Below, piece after piece: positions 16,240-24,771 of a stretch of 64,000 nt of DNA. Both the position numbers and the translations under genes were made by a program. The notes beneath the pieces are model-generated. The model was not told the origin of the DNA. It was given only the letters and a program-made list of their open reading frames with translations, and searched no databases. The stretch spans positions 390,633-454,632 of the forward strand of contig NZ_JAJAGO010000007.1 in the NCBI RefSeq assembly GCF_025165795.1. Direction: 5' to 3'. The stretch comes from Streptomyces gossypii (GTDB taxonomy: Bacteria > Actinomycetota > Actinomycetes > Streptomycetales > Streptomycetaceae). The stretch's first letter is position 1; the number at the start of each line of letters is the position of its first letter.

Positions 16240-17589
16240 ATGTCTGTGCCTGCACGAGGACGTCACCGTCGCTACAAGCCGAGCAGCGTTTCCCGCGCCT
16301 CGCTGACCGTCACCGCCGGAGGCGCGGGCCTCGCCCTGCCCCTGATGGGGGCCGGTGTCGCACAGGCTGCGCCCGAGGACACCTGGGACAAGGTCGCGGA
16401 GTGCGAGAGCACCAACCGATGGGCCGTGAACACCGGCAACGGCTTCTACGGCGGCCTGCAGTTCACCCAGAGCACCTGGGAGGCGTTCGGCGGCACCCAG
16501 TACGCCCCTCGCGCGGACCTGGCCAGCAAGAGCGAGCAGATCGCCGTTGCGGAGAAGGTGCTGGAGGGCCAGGGCCCGGGCGCCTGGCCGAACTGCGGCC
16601 CCGAAGCGGGCCTGAGCCGGGACAGTCCGGCGGCGCCCGCGCCGGAGGCGAAGCCCGCGCCTCGTTCCGCCTCCGCCAAGTCCGAAGCGCCCTCCTCGGA
16701 CCGCGGCTCCGGGGCGAAGCGGGACGACGCGTCCGAGGAGCAGAAGAGATCGGAGCGGGCCGACAAGGCAAAGGCAGAGCGGCAGAAGAAGGCGACAACC
16801 TACGAGGTCATCGGTGGTGACACCCTCTTCTCCATCGCCGAGGACCACGAGGTCAACGGCGGCTGGCAGTCCCTCTACGAGCGCAACCGCCCCACCGTCG
16901 GCGGCGACCCCGATCTGATCTACCCGGGCGACCAGCTCCGGCTGACCGGTCCGGCGGCGAAACCCCGCGCCGCACCCGAGCCGAAGGCCCAGGAGCGCAA
17001 GAGCGACGCCCAGCCCAAGCAGCAGGCCCAGCCGAAACCGAAGCCCGAGCCCGCGCCCAAGCAAGAGGCCAAGCCTCAGCCGAAGCCAGAGCCGAAACCC
17101 GAGCCCAAGCAGGAAGCGAAGCCGAAGCCGAAGCAGGAAGCCAAGCCCAAGCCGAAGGAGGAGTCGAAGCAGGTCACCTCCGCCAAGGCCACCGCCCCGG
17201 TCAGCGGCGTCAGCCCGAGCACCGCGTATCGCGCTTCGGGCAGCAGCTGGTCGTCCGGCTATCACACGGGCGTCGACTTCCCCGTGTCCACCGGCACCAC
17301 GGTCAAGGCGGTCAGCGACGCGAAGGTGGTCTCGGCGGGCTGGGCGGGGAGCTACGGCTATCAGGTGGTGCTCCGGCACGACGACGGCAAGTACAGCCAG
17401 TACGCCCACCTCTCAGCCATCTCCGTACGGGCGGGTCAGGCCGTCAACCCCGGCCAGCGGCTCGGCCGTTCCGGCAGCACCGGGAACTCCACGGGCCCCC
17501 ACCTGCACTTCGAGATCCGCACCGGCCCGGGCTACGGCAGCGACATAGACCCGCTCGCCTACCTACGGGGACGCGGGGTCGGCATCTAA
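16240..17589 (+). CDS. Secreted muralytic protein: Rpf-like transglycosylase, LysM and M23 peptidase
   Basis: A 449-residue resuscitation-promoting-factor-type protein that should cut peptidoglycan glycan strands and peptide cross-links during spore germination and growth. A signal peptide ends at AQA/A (about residue 43). The Rpf lysozyme-like domain (45-125) shows the catalytic-Glu region VAECESTNRW and NTGNGFYGGLQFTQSTW. After an acidic/basic linker comes a LysM domain (about 187-245, TYEVIGGDTLFSIAED), then a long Pro/Lys/Glu repeat linker (about 248-315). Last is an M23 domain with the metal motifs YHTGVDFP and HLHFEI. AGGGAGGAC precedes ATG 16240. Its 3' end overlaps the convergent DUF6343 gene by 27 nt. 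Confidence 0.92.
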   Translation: MSVPARGRHRRYKPSSVSRASLTVTAGGAGLALPLMGAGVAQAAPEDTWDKVAECESTNRWAVNTGNGFYGGLQFTQSTWEAFGGTQYAPRADLASKSEQIAVAEKVLEGQGPGAWPNCGPEAGLSRDSPAAPAPEAKPAPRSASAKSEAPSSDRGSGAKRDDASEEQKRSERADKAKAERQKKATTYEVIGGDTLFSIAEDHEVNGGWQSLYERNRPTVGGDPDLIYPGDQLRLTGPAAKPRAAPEPKAQERKSDAQPKQQAQPKPKPEPAPKQEAKPQPKPEPKPEPKQEAKPKPKQEAKPKPKEESKQVTSAKATAPVSGVSPSTAYRASGSSWSSGYHTGVDFPVSTGTTVKAVSDAKVVSAGWAGSYGYQVVLRHDDGKYSQYAHLSAISVRAGQAVNPGQRLGRSGSTGNSTGPHLHFEIRTGPGYGSDIDPLAYLRGRGVGI

Positions 17590-17937
17590 GGGCTGTCCCG
17601 TAATCCCTTCCCGGCGCCGACGGCGCAGGACTACCGCGAGGTCGGCCAGGGCGAACAGTGCGAGCGCCGAGCACACGAGGGCCAGCAGTCGCAGCGACCC
17701 CTCGCTCGGGGCGTCCGAGGGGCCGCTCTGGCTCATCCAGTACCAGAAGACGACGGCCCCCGCGACGAACAGCGGGACGAAGATCAGCGAGAGGATGTAA
17801 CGCACCCGCAGGGCACTGCGCGCGGTGACCGGCTCGGTGCCGGTGCGCTCCCAGCGTCGCCCGATGACCCCGGAGCGCGACCTCGGCACGGGCCCGCGCG
17901 GTGCGGAGGGCGGGCTCTTCTGCTTGCGGTGCGGCAT
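17563..17937 (-). CDS. DUF6343 family small membrane protein
   Basis: A 124-residue protein with the DUF6343 signature RTGTEPVTARSALRVRYILSL before two membrane helices (about residues 50-68 and 82-100) and a basic C-terminal end. It is a Streptomyces-type family of unknown function. ATG 17937 is preceded by AAGGTGG at about 8 nt. It lies 54 nt downstream of nikE on the same strand, so it could be read from the transporter operon. Its end overlaps the rpf-like gene. Confidence 0.78.
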   Translation of the reverse strand: MPHRKQKSPPSAPRGPVPRSRSGVIGRRWERTGTEPVTARSALRVRYILSLIFVPLFVAGAVVFWYWMSQSGPSDAPSEGSLRLLALVCSALALFALADLAVVLRRRRREGITGQPLDADPASP

Positions 17938-17991
17938 GATGCGCCACCTTCCGACGGCCGTACCTGCCGCGGCGACGCGACAGGACCTCCG

Positions 17992-18714
17992 CTACCAGTG
18001 TCCGCCCTGTTCCACCGTGCGGTCGCACCAGCGCTCCAGCAGCGTACGGTCGTGGCCGACCGCCAGCAGCGCCGCGCCGTTCTCCGCGCGGTAGGCCTCC
18101 ACCACGGCGACCAGCGCGGCCGTGGTGGAGGCGTCCAGCATCGCGGTCATCTCGTCGCACACCAGCAGCCGTGGCCGCAGGGCCAGCGCGCGGGCCAGGC
18201 AGGCGCGCTGCAACTGGCCGTCGCTCACCTCGTGCGGGCGCCGGGCGAGCAGCTCCGCGTCGAGACCGACCGCCTCGGCCAGTTCGCCGCCCCGCCGTGC
18301 GGCCTCCTCGCCGCGCCCGTTGGCGCGCAGTGGCTCCGCGATCAGGCGGCTCAGGGTCAGCCGCGGGTCGGCGGCCAGCCGGGGCTGCTGAAAGACGACG
18401 CCGACCTTCGTGCGCTGTGCGCGCGGCGCGCGGTGGCGCCAGCCGCGCGCGGGTTCGCCGTCGAGCAGCACGCTGCCCGCCCAGGGCTCGTGCAGCAGCG
18501 CGGCGACCCGGGCCAGGGTGGATTTCCCGCAGCCGCTCGGGCCGAACAGCGCCACGGCCTCGCCGGGGCCGACGGTGAGCGTCATGTCCTCGACCACGGG
18601 TTTACCCCGCTGGTAACCGGCGGTGATCCGCCGCAGCTCGAGGGCGGGCGGCGTGGTGGCGGCGCGCGAGGGCCCACCGGGTGCGGCTGCGGGTGCGGGT
18701 GTGGAGCCGGTCAT
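17992..18714 (-). CDS. nikE: ABC transporter ATPase of the nickel-type importer (NikE-like)
   Basis: A 240-residue ATP-binding subunit of a peptide/nickel-family importer. Walker A is GPSGCGKST, and Walker B is LLVCDEMTAMLD. The ABC signature reads VSDGQLQRA, with Asp in place of the usual second Gly. The Q-loop is VVFQQPR and the switch His is in VGHDRTL. The N-terminal 25 residues are a Pro/Ala linker. ATG 18714 overlaps the upstream ATPase stop (ATGA). The gene name rests on gene order and on the Nur-type box before the operon; an oligopeptide role is the alternative. Confidence 0.8.
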   Translation of the reverse strand: MTGSTPAPAAAPGGPSRAATTPPALELRRITAGYQRGKPVVEDMTLTVGPGEAVALFGPSGCGKSTLARVAALLHEPWAGSVLLDGEPARGWRHRAPRAQRTKVGVVFQQPRLAADPRLTLSRLIAEPLRANGRGEEAARRGGELAEAVGLDAELLARRPHEVSDGQLQRACLARALALRPRLLVCDEMTAMLDASTTAALVAVVEAYRAENGAALLAVGHDRTLLERWCDRTVEQGGHW

Positions 18715-19775
18715 CGGTCGTCCCCCTCGGGTGCTGCCGCCGTCGACGGTGCGCCCACGACGGCCGGTGCCCCGGCGGTCAGCGGAAAGTGGCAGGCCGT
18801 GCCGTCCACCAGTTCGGGTGTCTGCGCGCAGGCTTCCTCCGTGCGGGTGCAGCGGGGGGCGAAGGCGCACCCGGCGGGCAGTGCTCCCAGCTCCGGCGGC
18901 ATACCGGGGATGGGGACGAAATCGCGCTCGGGGAGGGCAGCCCGCAGCCCGTGCGCGTACGGGTGGCGGGGGCCCGGCCCGCCGAAGAAGTCCCGGCCCG
19001 GGGCGAGCTCCACGACGCGGCCCGCGTACATCACCGCCACCCGGTCGGCGATCCGTTCGGCCGCCGCCAGATCGTGGGTGATCATCAGCAGGGCCCGCCC
19101 GTCGTCGACGTGCCGCCGCAGTTCGGTGACGGTGTGCTCGACCAGTTCGCGGTCGAGTCCCGTCGTGGGTTCGTCCGCGATCAGCAGGGGGGCGTCCGCG
19201 ACGAGGGCGAGCGCCGTCGCCGCGCGCTGAGCCAGGCCGCCGGACAACTGGTGCGGGTAGTGGTCCAGATGCCCTGCGGGGAAGGCGGCCCGCCCGGCGG
19301 CGGCGAGCGCGGCGGCGCGCACCTCCCGCCGGGGGGTGCCGGTCAGCTCGCGTACGGTCTCCTCCAGCTGGGCCCGAACCGTCCGTACGGGCGAGAGGTG
19401 CGCGGCGGGGCTCTGCGGGATGAGGCCGATGCGCCGACCGCGCACCGTACCGGCCATGGTCCGCTCGTCGGCCCCGATCAGATCGACGGCGTCGCGGGCC
19501 TCGAAGGCGCCGGGCTCCGGCTGTGCACCGTCGTGCAGCTGTTCACCGCCGCCCAGCAGTGCCCCGCCGCGCAGCTGGGCGTTGCCGGGCAGCAGGCCCA
19601 GCAGCGCGGAGGCGAGTACCGACTTGCCGCAGCCGCTCTCGCCGACGAGCGCCAGGCACTCCCCCGCGGCGAGATCGAAGGAGACATCGCTGACCGCCTG
19701 GATGTACCGGTTCCCGCGCATGCGGAAGCGTACGGACAGGCCGGTCACGGACAGCAGCGCGCTCGGGGCACTCAC
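18711..19775 (-). CDS. nikD: ABC transporter ATPase of the nickel-type importer (NikD-like)
   Basis: A 354-residue ATP-binding subunit of a peptide/nickel-family importer. Walker A is GESGCGKSV, signature LSGGLAQRA, and Walker B LLIADEPTTGLD with HDLAAAERIADR after it. The C-terminus has the four-Cys oligopeptide-transporter ATPase extension (CAFAPRC...ACAQTPELVDGTAC, about residues 305-335). The GTG start at 19775 overlaps the permease stop (GTGA); the frame is open further upstream but would cover the permease gene. A short loop with GGEQLHDGAQPEP is an insertion relative to close relatives of the family. Confidence 0.85.
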   Translation of the reverse strand: MSAPSALLSVTGLSVRFRMRGNRYIQAVSDVSFDLAAGECLALVGESGCGKSVLASALLGLLPGNAQLRGGALLGGGEQLHDGAQPEPGAFEARDAVDLIGADERTMAGTVRGRRIGLIPQSPAAHLSPVRTVRAQLEETVRELTGTPRREVRAAALAAAGRAAFPAGHLDHYPHQLSGGLAQRAATALALVADAPLLIADEPTTGLDRELVEHTVTELRRHVDDGRALLMITHDLAAAERIADRVAVMYAGRVVELAPGRDFFGGPGPRHPYAHGLRAALPERDFVPIPGMPPELGALPAGCAFAPRCTRTEEACAQTPELVDGTACHFPLTAGAPAVVGAPSTAAAPEGDDR

Positions 19776-20689
19776 AGCATCAGCTCCGATCGGCGCCGTG
19801 GGTTGATCCGCTCCCGCCAGGCTCCCGCGAGACCCGCGATGGCCAGGGTGGGAATGATGATGAAGAGTCCGGGGAAGAGGGTGGGCCACCAGTCGCCCGC
19901 GAGCAGCGACCCGCGCGCGGCCTCGGTGAGGCCGCCCAGGCTGGCGCGGTGGGCGGGCAGTCCGAGCCCGAGGAAGGAGAGCGCGGATTCGTGCCAGATC
20001 GCGTGCGGCACCATCAGCACGGCGGCCAGCACGGCCTGCGGCAGGACGCCGGGCACCAGGTGGCGCAGGGCGACGCGGGTCCGGGACGCCCCGCCGGAGA
20101 TCGCCGCGTCGATGTAGGGGCGGGAGCGCAGCGAGAGCACCTCCGCCCGGACGATCCGCGCGGTGGAAAGCCAGTGGGTGAGCCCGACCGAGAGCACGAC
20201 GGGCCAGACGCCGGGGCGGAACATCGCCACGATGAAGATGCCGAGCAGCAGGTGGGGGACGGCGGAGAAGACGTCGACCAGCCGCATCATCAGCCGGTCT
20301 GCCCGGCCGCCCAGTGCACCGGCCGCCGCGCCGACGGCGGTGCCCAGCACGGTGGCGACCAGGGCCGCGACCAGGCCGACCAGCAGCGAGACGCGCAGTC
20401 CGTAGACGCATCGCAGCAGCAGGTCGCGGCCGAGGCTGTCGGTGCCGAAGGGGTGCTCCCAGGACGGCGGGCGCAGCTTGGCGGTCAGCTCGACCGCCTG
20501 CTGGTCCACGGGGAACAGCGGGGGTACGAGCAGCACGGCCAGGACGACGGCGGCCAGCAGCACGGCGCTGACCCGTACCCGCAGGGTGCGGGCGGCGCGG
20601 CCGGTGCCGGCGGCGCGGGCGGCACCGTGTGCGCGGGCGCTAGTCCAGCCGTCCTCGGTCTTCATCGGAGTCGGTTCTTCGACGGCCAT
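19772..20689 (-). CDS. nikC: ABC transporter permease of the nickel-type importer (NikC-like)
   Basis: A 305-residue DppC/NikC-type permease with about six membrane helices. The N-terminal region ends in the conserved HPFGTDSLGRDLLLRCVYGLRVSL, and the EAA loop is the segment RAEVLSLRSRPYIDAAISGGAS, which contacts the ATPases. The end ...ERINPRRR is also typical. It starts 4 nt after the previous permease and is clearly cotranscribed with it. Confidence 0.87.
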   Translation of the reverse strand: MAVEEPTPMKTEDGWTSARAHGAARAAGTGRAARTLRVRVSAVLLAAVVLAVLLVPPLFPVDQQAVELTAKLRPPSWEHPFGTDSLGRDLLLRCVYGLRVSLLVGLVAALVATVLGTAVGAAAGALGGRADRLMMRLVDVFSAVPHLLLGIFIVAMFRPGVWPVVLSVGLTHWLSTARIVRAEVLSLRSRPYIDAAISGGASRTRVALRHLVPGVLPQAVLAAVLMVPHAIWHESALSFLGLGLPAHRASLGGLTEAARGSLLAGDWWPTLFPGLFIIIPTLAIAGLAGAWRERINPRRRSELML

Positions 20690-20693
20690 CGGG

Positions 20694-21788
20694 TCACATC
20701 TCCTCGAAGGCGACCCGCGGGTCGGCCAGCCCGTACAGCAGGTCGGCGAGCAGGTTCCCGGCCAGGACCGCGAAGGTGGCGAGGACCGTGAGCGCGGCCA
20801 GCAGCGGGAAGTCGGCGGCGGTGGCGGCCTCCACGGTGGCGGAGGCGATGCCGGGCCAGGAGAACACGGTCTCGATCAGCAGCGCGCCGGTGATCAGTTC
20901 GGGGACCCGGGAGCCGATCAGGGTCAGCACCGGGAGCAGTCCCGAGCGCAGCGCGTGGCCGAGCAGCACGGTGCGCTCGCGCAGCCCGCGGGCCCGCGCA
21001 CCGCGCACCGGGTCCTCCTCCAGCGCGTCGCCGACGCCCTGGCGCACGTAGAGCGCGAACCACGGCAGCTGGGAGAGGGCCAGCACTCCGGCGGGCAGCA
21101 CCAGGTGGTTCAGCAGTCCACCGGGGGTCACCGCGTCGCTGCCGGTGTCGCTCAGCCCGCCCGCCGGGAACATTCCGAGCTGCAGCGCGAAGAGCCAGAC
21201 CGCCAGCAGTCCGGTCCAGAACGGCGGCGCCGCCTGCAGCAGATACGACAGCCCGGTGACGCACCGGTCGAGCAGCCCGCCCCGGCGGCGGGCGGCGGCC
21301 ACGCCGAGGCCGGTGCCCAGCAGGACGGCGACGGCGAAGGCGACCGCGCACAGCAGGGCCGACCAGCCGATGCGCTCGCCGATCACCTCGGCGACGGGCT
21401 GCCGCATGGAGGTGGAGTGGCCGAGGTCGCCGGTGACGGCGTGGGTCAGCCAGTGCCACCAGCGTTCGACGAACGAGCCGTCGGCGCCGAGGTTGGCGCG
21501 CAGTTCGTCCAGCGTCTCCTGGGAGGCGCTGCGTCCGGCCGTACCGGCGTACTGGGCCACCGGGTCGAACGGCGAGGCGGCGGCCAGTGCGAAGACTCCG
21601 AAGGTCACGGCGGCGAGGACGGGCACCGCGGCGAGCAGGCGGCGGCCGGTAAGCCGCGCCATCGCCTTCCGCCGCTCCGCGCCGGGCGCCGGGCCCGGCG
21701 GGTGCTCCAGCTCCGGCAGGTGCTCCGGTGCGGTCTCCGGCGGCGTCGGCGTCTTCGGTGCGACGGCCCCGGTGTCCGGTGCGGTCAC
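20694..21788 (-). CDS. nikB: ABC transporter permease of the nickel-type importer (NikB-like)
   Basis: A DppB/NikB-type permease, 364 residues from the GTG at 21788, which overlaps the binding-protein stop (GTGA). Features are MARLTGRRLLAAVPVLAAVTF (first helix), GDLGHSTSMRQPVAEVI and the EAA loop YVRQGVGDALEEDPVRGARARG. The first 42 residues are a Pro/Glu-rich cytoplasmic extension. If translation starts at ATG 21662, with GGAAGG close by, the protein begins at the usual family position; both starts are possible. Confidence 0.86.
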   Translation of the reverse strand: MTAPDTGAVAPKTPTPPETAPEHLPELEHPPGPAPGAERRKAMARLTGRRLLAAVPVLAAVTFGVFALAAASPFDPVAQYAGTAGRSASQETLDELRANLGADGSFVERWWHWLTHAVTGDLGHSTSMRQPVAEVIGERIGWSALLCAVAFAVAVLLGTGLGVAAARRRGGLLDRCVTGLSYLLQAAPPFWTGLLAVWLFALQLGMFPAGGLSDTGSDAVTPGGLLNHLVLPAGVLALSQLPWFALYVRQGVGDALEEDPVRGARARGLRERTVLLGHALRSGLLPVLTLIGSRVPELITGALLIETVFSWPGIASATVEAATAADFPLLAALTVLATFAVLAGNLLADLLYGLADPRVAFEEM

Positions 21789-23374
21789 TTCTTCGGCTGC
21801 CAGTCCTCGACGTTCCACCAGGGGCCGTGGCCGAGTCCGTGGTCGTGCGGCTCGGTCTGGGTGCTGACACCCGACCAGTCGTCGTTCATCACATAGAGGT
21901 GGTCGATGTGGGTGAGGAAGGTGTAGCCGGGCTCCTCGGCCAACTCCTCCTGGACTGTTGTGTAGGCCTTCTCCCGGGCGCTCTTGTCGTCGCTCTCGCG
22001 GCCCTCTTCGAGCGCCTTGTCCACCTTGGGGTTGTCGTAGGCGGCCATGTTGTTGTAGCCGTCCAGGGCGAGTGAGGAGTGCAGCAGGGTGTAGAGGTCG
22101 AAGTCGGGGTCGGCCGGGCTGCCGCCGCCCGCGAGGACTGCGTCCTTCTTCATCCGCGGGTCGATGACCTCCCAGCTGCCGGACTCCACCGTGATGTCGA
22201 TGCCCGCCTTCTTGGCGTCGGTGGCGTAGCCGAGGGCGTGTTCCTGGCGGAGCCGGTCGCCCGCCGGGTAGAGGAGCGTGAACTGCGCGCGCTGCCCGTC
22301 CTTGGCGCGTATGCCGCCCTTGCCGGGCTTCCATCCGGCCTCGTCGAGGATCTTCTTCGCCCCGTCGAGGTCGTGCTCGCGCTCGGTCCCGTCCGCGAAC
22401 CAGGGGCTGTCGACGGGCACCGGTCCGTAGGCCGCCTTGCCGGCGCCGTTCAGGATCGACTTGACCATGGCTTCGCGGTCGACGGCGAGGTCCAGGGCGC
22501 GGCGGACCGCGCGGTCGCCGGTTACCTTGTTCGCCGACGGCAGGGTCACCGCCCGGTAGTCGGCGCTCTTGGCGGCCAGCGTCCGCTTGCCGGACTCGTC
22601 CTTGAAGGTCTTGGCGAGGCTGGGCGGAAGGATCGCGGCGTCGAGGTCGCCCGCGCGCAGCCTGGTGGCGCGCACGTCGTCGTCGGTGATGATTGCCATG
22701 GTGAATTTCTTCACCTTGGGAGCGCCGCCCCAGTAGTCGGGGTTCGCCTTGAAGCTGAGCTTCTCGCCTTTGCTCCAGCCGGTGACGACGTACGGCCCGG
22801 TGCCGACCGGTTCGGTGTTGTACGCGCCGGTGTTGACGTCCTGCCCCTCCGCGATCTCCTTGGCCGCGATGGGGAGCACGGTGCGCTCGGCGAATGCGGC
22901 GTAGGGGTACTTGAGGGTGAAGACGACGCTGTCGTCGCCCTTGGCCTCGACGCTCTCGATGGCGTCGAGTTCGCCCCGGCTGGCGTTGTTCGTCTTCTTG
23001 TCGAGCACGGTCTCGTAGGTGAAGACCACGTCGTCCGCGCCGAACGGCGTGCCGTCGCTGAACTCCACACCCTTGCGGAGGGAGTAGGTGTAGGTCTTCC
23101 CGTCGGCGCTGACCTCGGGGAGCTTGGTGGCCAGCGCGGGCTTGAGCTTCATGGCGGCGTCGTGCCGCAGCAGCCCGTCGAAGATCTTCGAGTTGCCGTC
23201 CTTGCCGTATCCCAGGAGCGGGCTGAGCGTGTCCGGCTCCTGGGCTATGCCGACAGTCAGCTCGTCCGAGGAGCCGCCGTCCTCGCTGCTGGGATCCGAG
23301 CACGCGGCAGCGCCGGCGAGCACCGCCGAAGCCGTCACCACGGCGGCTGCGGTCCGTACGGTTCGGGCCGTCAT
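21785..23374 (-). CDS. nikA: ABC transporter substrate-binding lipoprotein, family 5 (NikA-like)
   Basis: A 529-residue SBP family 5 receptor. The signal peptide ends in a lipobox LAGAAAC (Cys about residue 25). The family core is clear: GIAQEPDTLSPLLG, YTYSLRKGVEFSDGTPFGADDVVFTYE and TGPYVVTGWSKGEKLSFKANPDYW. Members bind peptides, nickel or metal chelates. Two ATGs are adjacent (23377, 23374); the second is 7 nt from GGAG. The TTGC-N9-GCAA box 56-74 nt upstream matches the Nur consensus of S. coelicolor, so a nickel role is favoured. The substrate is not proven by sequence. Confidence 0.87.
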   Translation of the reverse strand: MTARTVRTAAAVVTASAVLAGAAACSDPSSEDGGSSDELTVGIAQEPDTLSPLLGYGKDGNSKIFDGLLRHDAAMKLKPALATKLPEVSADGKTYTYSLRKGVEFSDGTPFGADDVVFTYETVLDKKTNNASRGELDAIESVEAKGDDSVVFTLKYPYAAFAERTVLPIAAKEIAEGQDVNTGAYNTEPVGTGPYVVTGWSKGEKLSFKANPDYWGGAPKVKKFTMAIITDDDVRATRLRAGDLDAAILPPSLAKTFKDESGKRTLAAKSADYRAVTLPSANKVTGDRAVRRALDLAVDREAMVKSILNGAGKAAYGPVPVDSPWFADGTEREHDLDGAKKILDEAGWKPGKGGIRAKDGQRAQFTLLYPAGDRLRQEHALGYATDAKKAGIDITVESGSWEVIDPRMKKDAVLAGGGSPADPDFDLYTLLHSSLALDGYNNMAAYDNPKVDKALEEGRESDDKSAREKAYTTVQEELAEEPGYTFLTHIDHLYVMNDDWSGVSTQTEPHDHGLGHGPWWNVEDWQPKK

Positions 23375-23429
23375 CATTTCACTCCCACTGCTGCCGACTG
23401 CTCTCACGGACTGCTGATAAGAAGATGTT

Positions 23430-23448
23430 ATTGCGAACAGCTCGCAAT
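23430..23448. promoter_or_regulatory. Nur-type (nickel uptake regulator) operator before nikABCDE
   Basis: A perfect inverted repeat ATTGCGA-ACAGC-TCGCAAT. The core TTGC-N9-GCAA with 5-nt centre matches the Nur box reported for Streptomyces (tTGCaa-N5-ttGCAA). It lies in an AT-rich patch 56-74 nt before the nikA start, where it would overlap the promoter. Nur-Ni would be expected to repress the operon. Confidence 0.75.
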
Positions 23449-23494
23449 TAAACACCATCGCGGGTGACCACCGTCCTGCGGTCGCGTACACGCA

Positions 23495-23534
23495 CGCGGG
23501 GCGCGCGGGGCGCGCGGGGCGCGCGCGCCCCGCG
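23495..23534. repeat. GC-only 9-bp repeat with terminal palindrome
   Basis: Three units of GCGGGGCGC run together and end in a 22-bp perfect palindrome (23513-23534, CGCGGGGCGCG and its complement). It can form a very stable cruciform or hairpin about 120 nt before the nikA start. Its role is unknown. Confidence 0.8.
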
Positions 23535-23601
23535 TATCTATCCGGCCACCTTCAGATCGGTGCGCCGCCGAACCCCGCACGTGCGCGCCCCTTACACGTG
23601 T

Positions 23602-23622
23602 GCACATGCACAGGGCATGTGC
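23602..23622. promoter_or_regulatory. Inverted repeat GCACATGC-N5-GCATGTGC
   Basis: A perfect 8-bp inverted repeat with a 5-nt spacer, preceded by the 8-bp palindrome ACACGTGT (23594-23601). It lies about 325 nt before the methyltransferase start. The geometry fits a dimeric regulator site; the protein is unknown. Confidence 0.45.
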
Positions 23623-23946
23623 GGGGGGCCAGAGCGTCAGTGCCGCCAAGGGATGCTCCCGTGGCCCCCGGCCCGTCCCCGAGAAGCCTTTCAGCCCGTC
23701 AGCGGCCCCTGAGGCGCCTGGTGAAACGGCACACCAGGCGAGCGCCGCGCGCGAGTGCGCCCGAGGGTGGCGGGTAGAACGGAGACAAGCCCTCCATGTC
23801 GCGCGGAGTTTCCCTTCGGAGGGGGTCGGAGTTCTTAACTTCGTGACAAGATCCAGCCGTTGAGTCGTTGTTTCCGCACCCGCGGCGCCGCGGGGTCAGT
23901 AACCTCGGTCCCGACCGGCAAGCCGATGACAAAGCTGGAGACCTTG

Positions 23947-24771
23947 ATGGAACGTCCCGCCTGGGCCCCACAGGGCATTGATCTGACTGTCCCGAGCGTG
24001 TCCCGCATGTACGACTACTACCTCGGCGGATCGCACAACTTCGAGGTGGACCGGGAGGCCGGACGGAAGGCGATCGAGGGCTGGCCGGGAGTTCCCAAGA
24101 TCGCGCAGGCGAATCGTGCCTTCATGCGCCGGGCCGTCGGCTACGCGGTGGGCGAGGGTGTCACCCAGTTCCTGGACATCGGATCGGGCATTCCGACCTT
24201 CGGCAGCGTGCACGAGGTCGCTGCGGGTCTGGACCCGGCAGCCCGGGTCCTCTACGTCGACAACGACCCGGTGGCGGTCGCGCACAGCCGGGCCGTGCTC
24301 CAGGACTCCACGCAGGCGGAGGTCGTCTCAGCCGACTTCCGTTCCCCGCAGGACGTGCTGCACAGCCCCGAGGCCGCCCGGGTGATCGACTTCGGAAAGC
24401 CTGTTGCCCTGCTGCTGGTCGCACTGCTGCACTTCGTCGAGGACAAGGACGACCCGTGGAAGACGGTCGGCGAGTTCCGGGACGTGCTCGCGCCCGGCAG
24501 CCTGCTCGTCGTCAGCCACGGTTCCGCCGACAGCGAGGCCCGCAAGCCCGTCAGGGGAGAAGAGGCAATGGACGTCTACCGCAGCATCGGCTCCCCGGTC
24601 GTGATGCGTCCCGAGAGCGAAGTGCGGCGCTTCTTCGACGGCTTCGAGATCGTCGAGCCCGGCCTGGTCGCCATGCCCCGCTGGCGCCCTGACACGCCGC
24701 CGGAGCAGGAGGACCCGGTGGTCTTCACGGGCTTCAGCGGTGTGGGCGTCAAGGCGGGACTCCACGGGTGA
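23947..24771 (+). CDS. DUF574 SAM-dependent methyltransferase-like protein
   Basis: A 274-residue protein of the actinobacterial DUF574/Methyltransf_19 family. The signature start is IDLTVPSVSRMYDYYLGGSHNFEVDR, followed by QANRAFMRRAV, the SAM-binding strand QFLDIGSGIPT, and VLYVDNDPVAVAHSR with the acidic residue of motif II. The substrate is unknown. I chose ATG 23947 because GGAG lies 7 nt upstream; ATG 23926 has no site. It overlaps the next gene by GTGA, so it is translationally coupled to a c-di-GMP enzyme. Confidence 0.9.
   Translation: MERPAWAPQGIDLTVPSVSRMYDYYLGGSHNFEVDREAGRKAIEGWPGVPKIAQANRAFMRRAVGYAVGEGVTQFLDIGSGIPTFGSVHEVAAGLDPAARVLYVDNDPVAVAHSRAVLQDSTQAEVVSADFRSPQDVLHSPEAARVIDFGKPVALLLVALLHFVEDKDDPWKTVGEFRDVLAPGSLLVVSHGSADSEARKPVRGEEAMDVYRSIGSPVVMRPESEVRRFFDGFEIVEPGLVAMPRWRPDTPPEQEDPVVFTGFSGVGVKAGLHG

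Larger units (their letters stand above)
23375..23946. other. 572-bp divergent intergenic region between nikA and the methyltransferase
   Basis: No convincing gene is present. It holds the Nur-type box (23430-23448), a GC repeat ending in a 22-bp perfect palindrome (23495-23534) and an inverted repeat GCACATGC-N5-GCATGTGC (23602-23622). It must also contain the promoters of both flanking operons. Short open frames here have poor codon use and no RBS. Confidence 0.7.
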
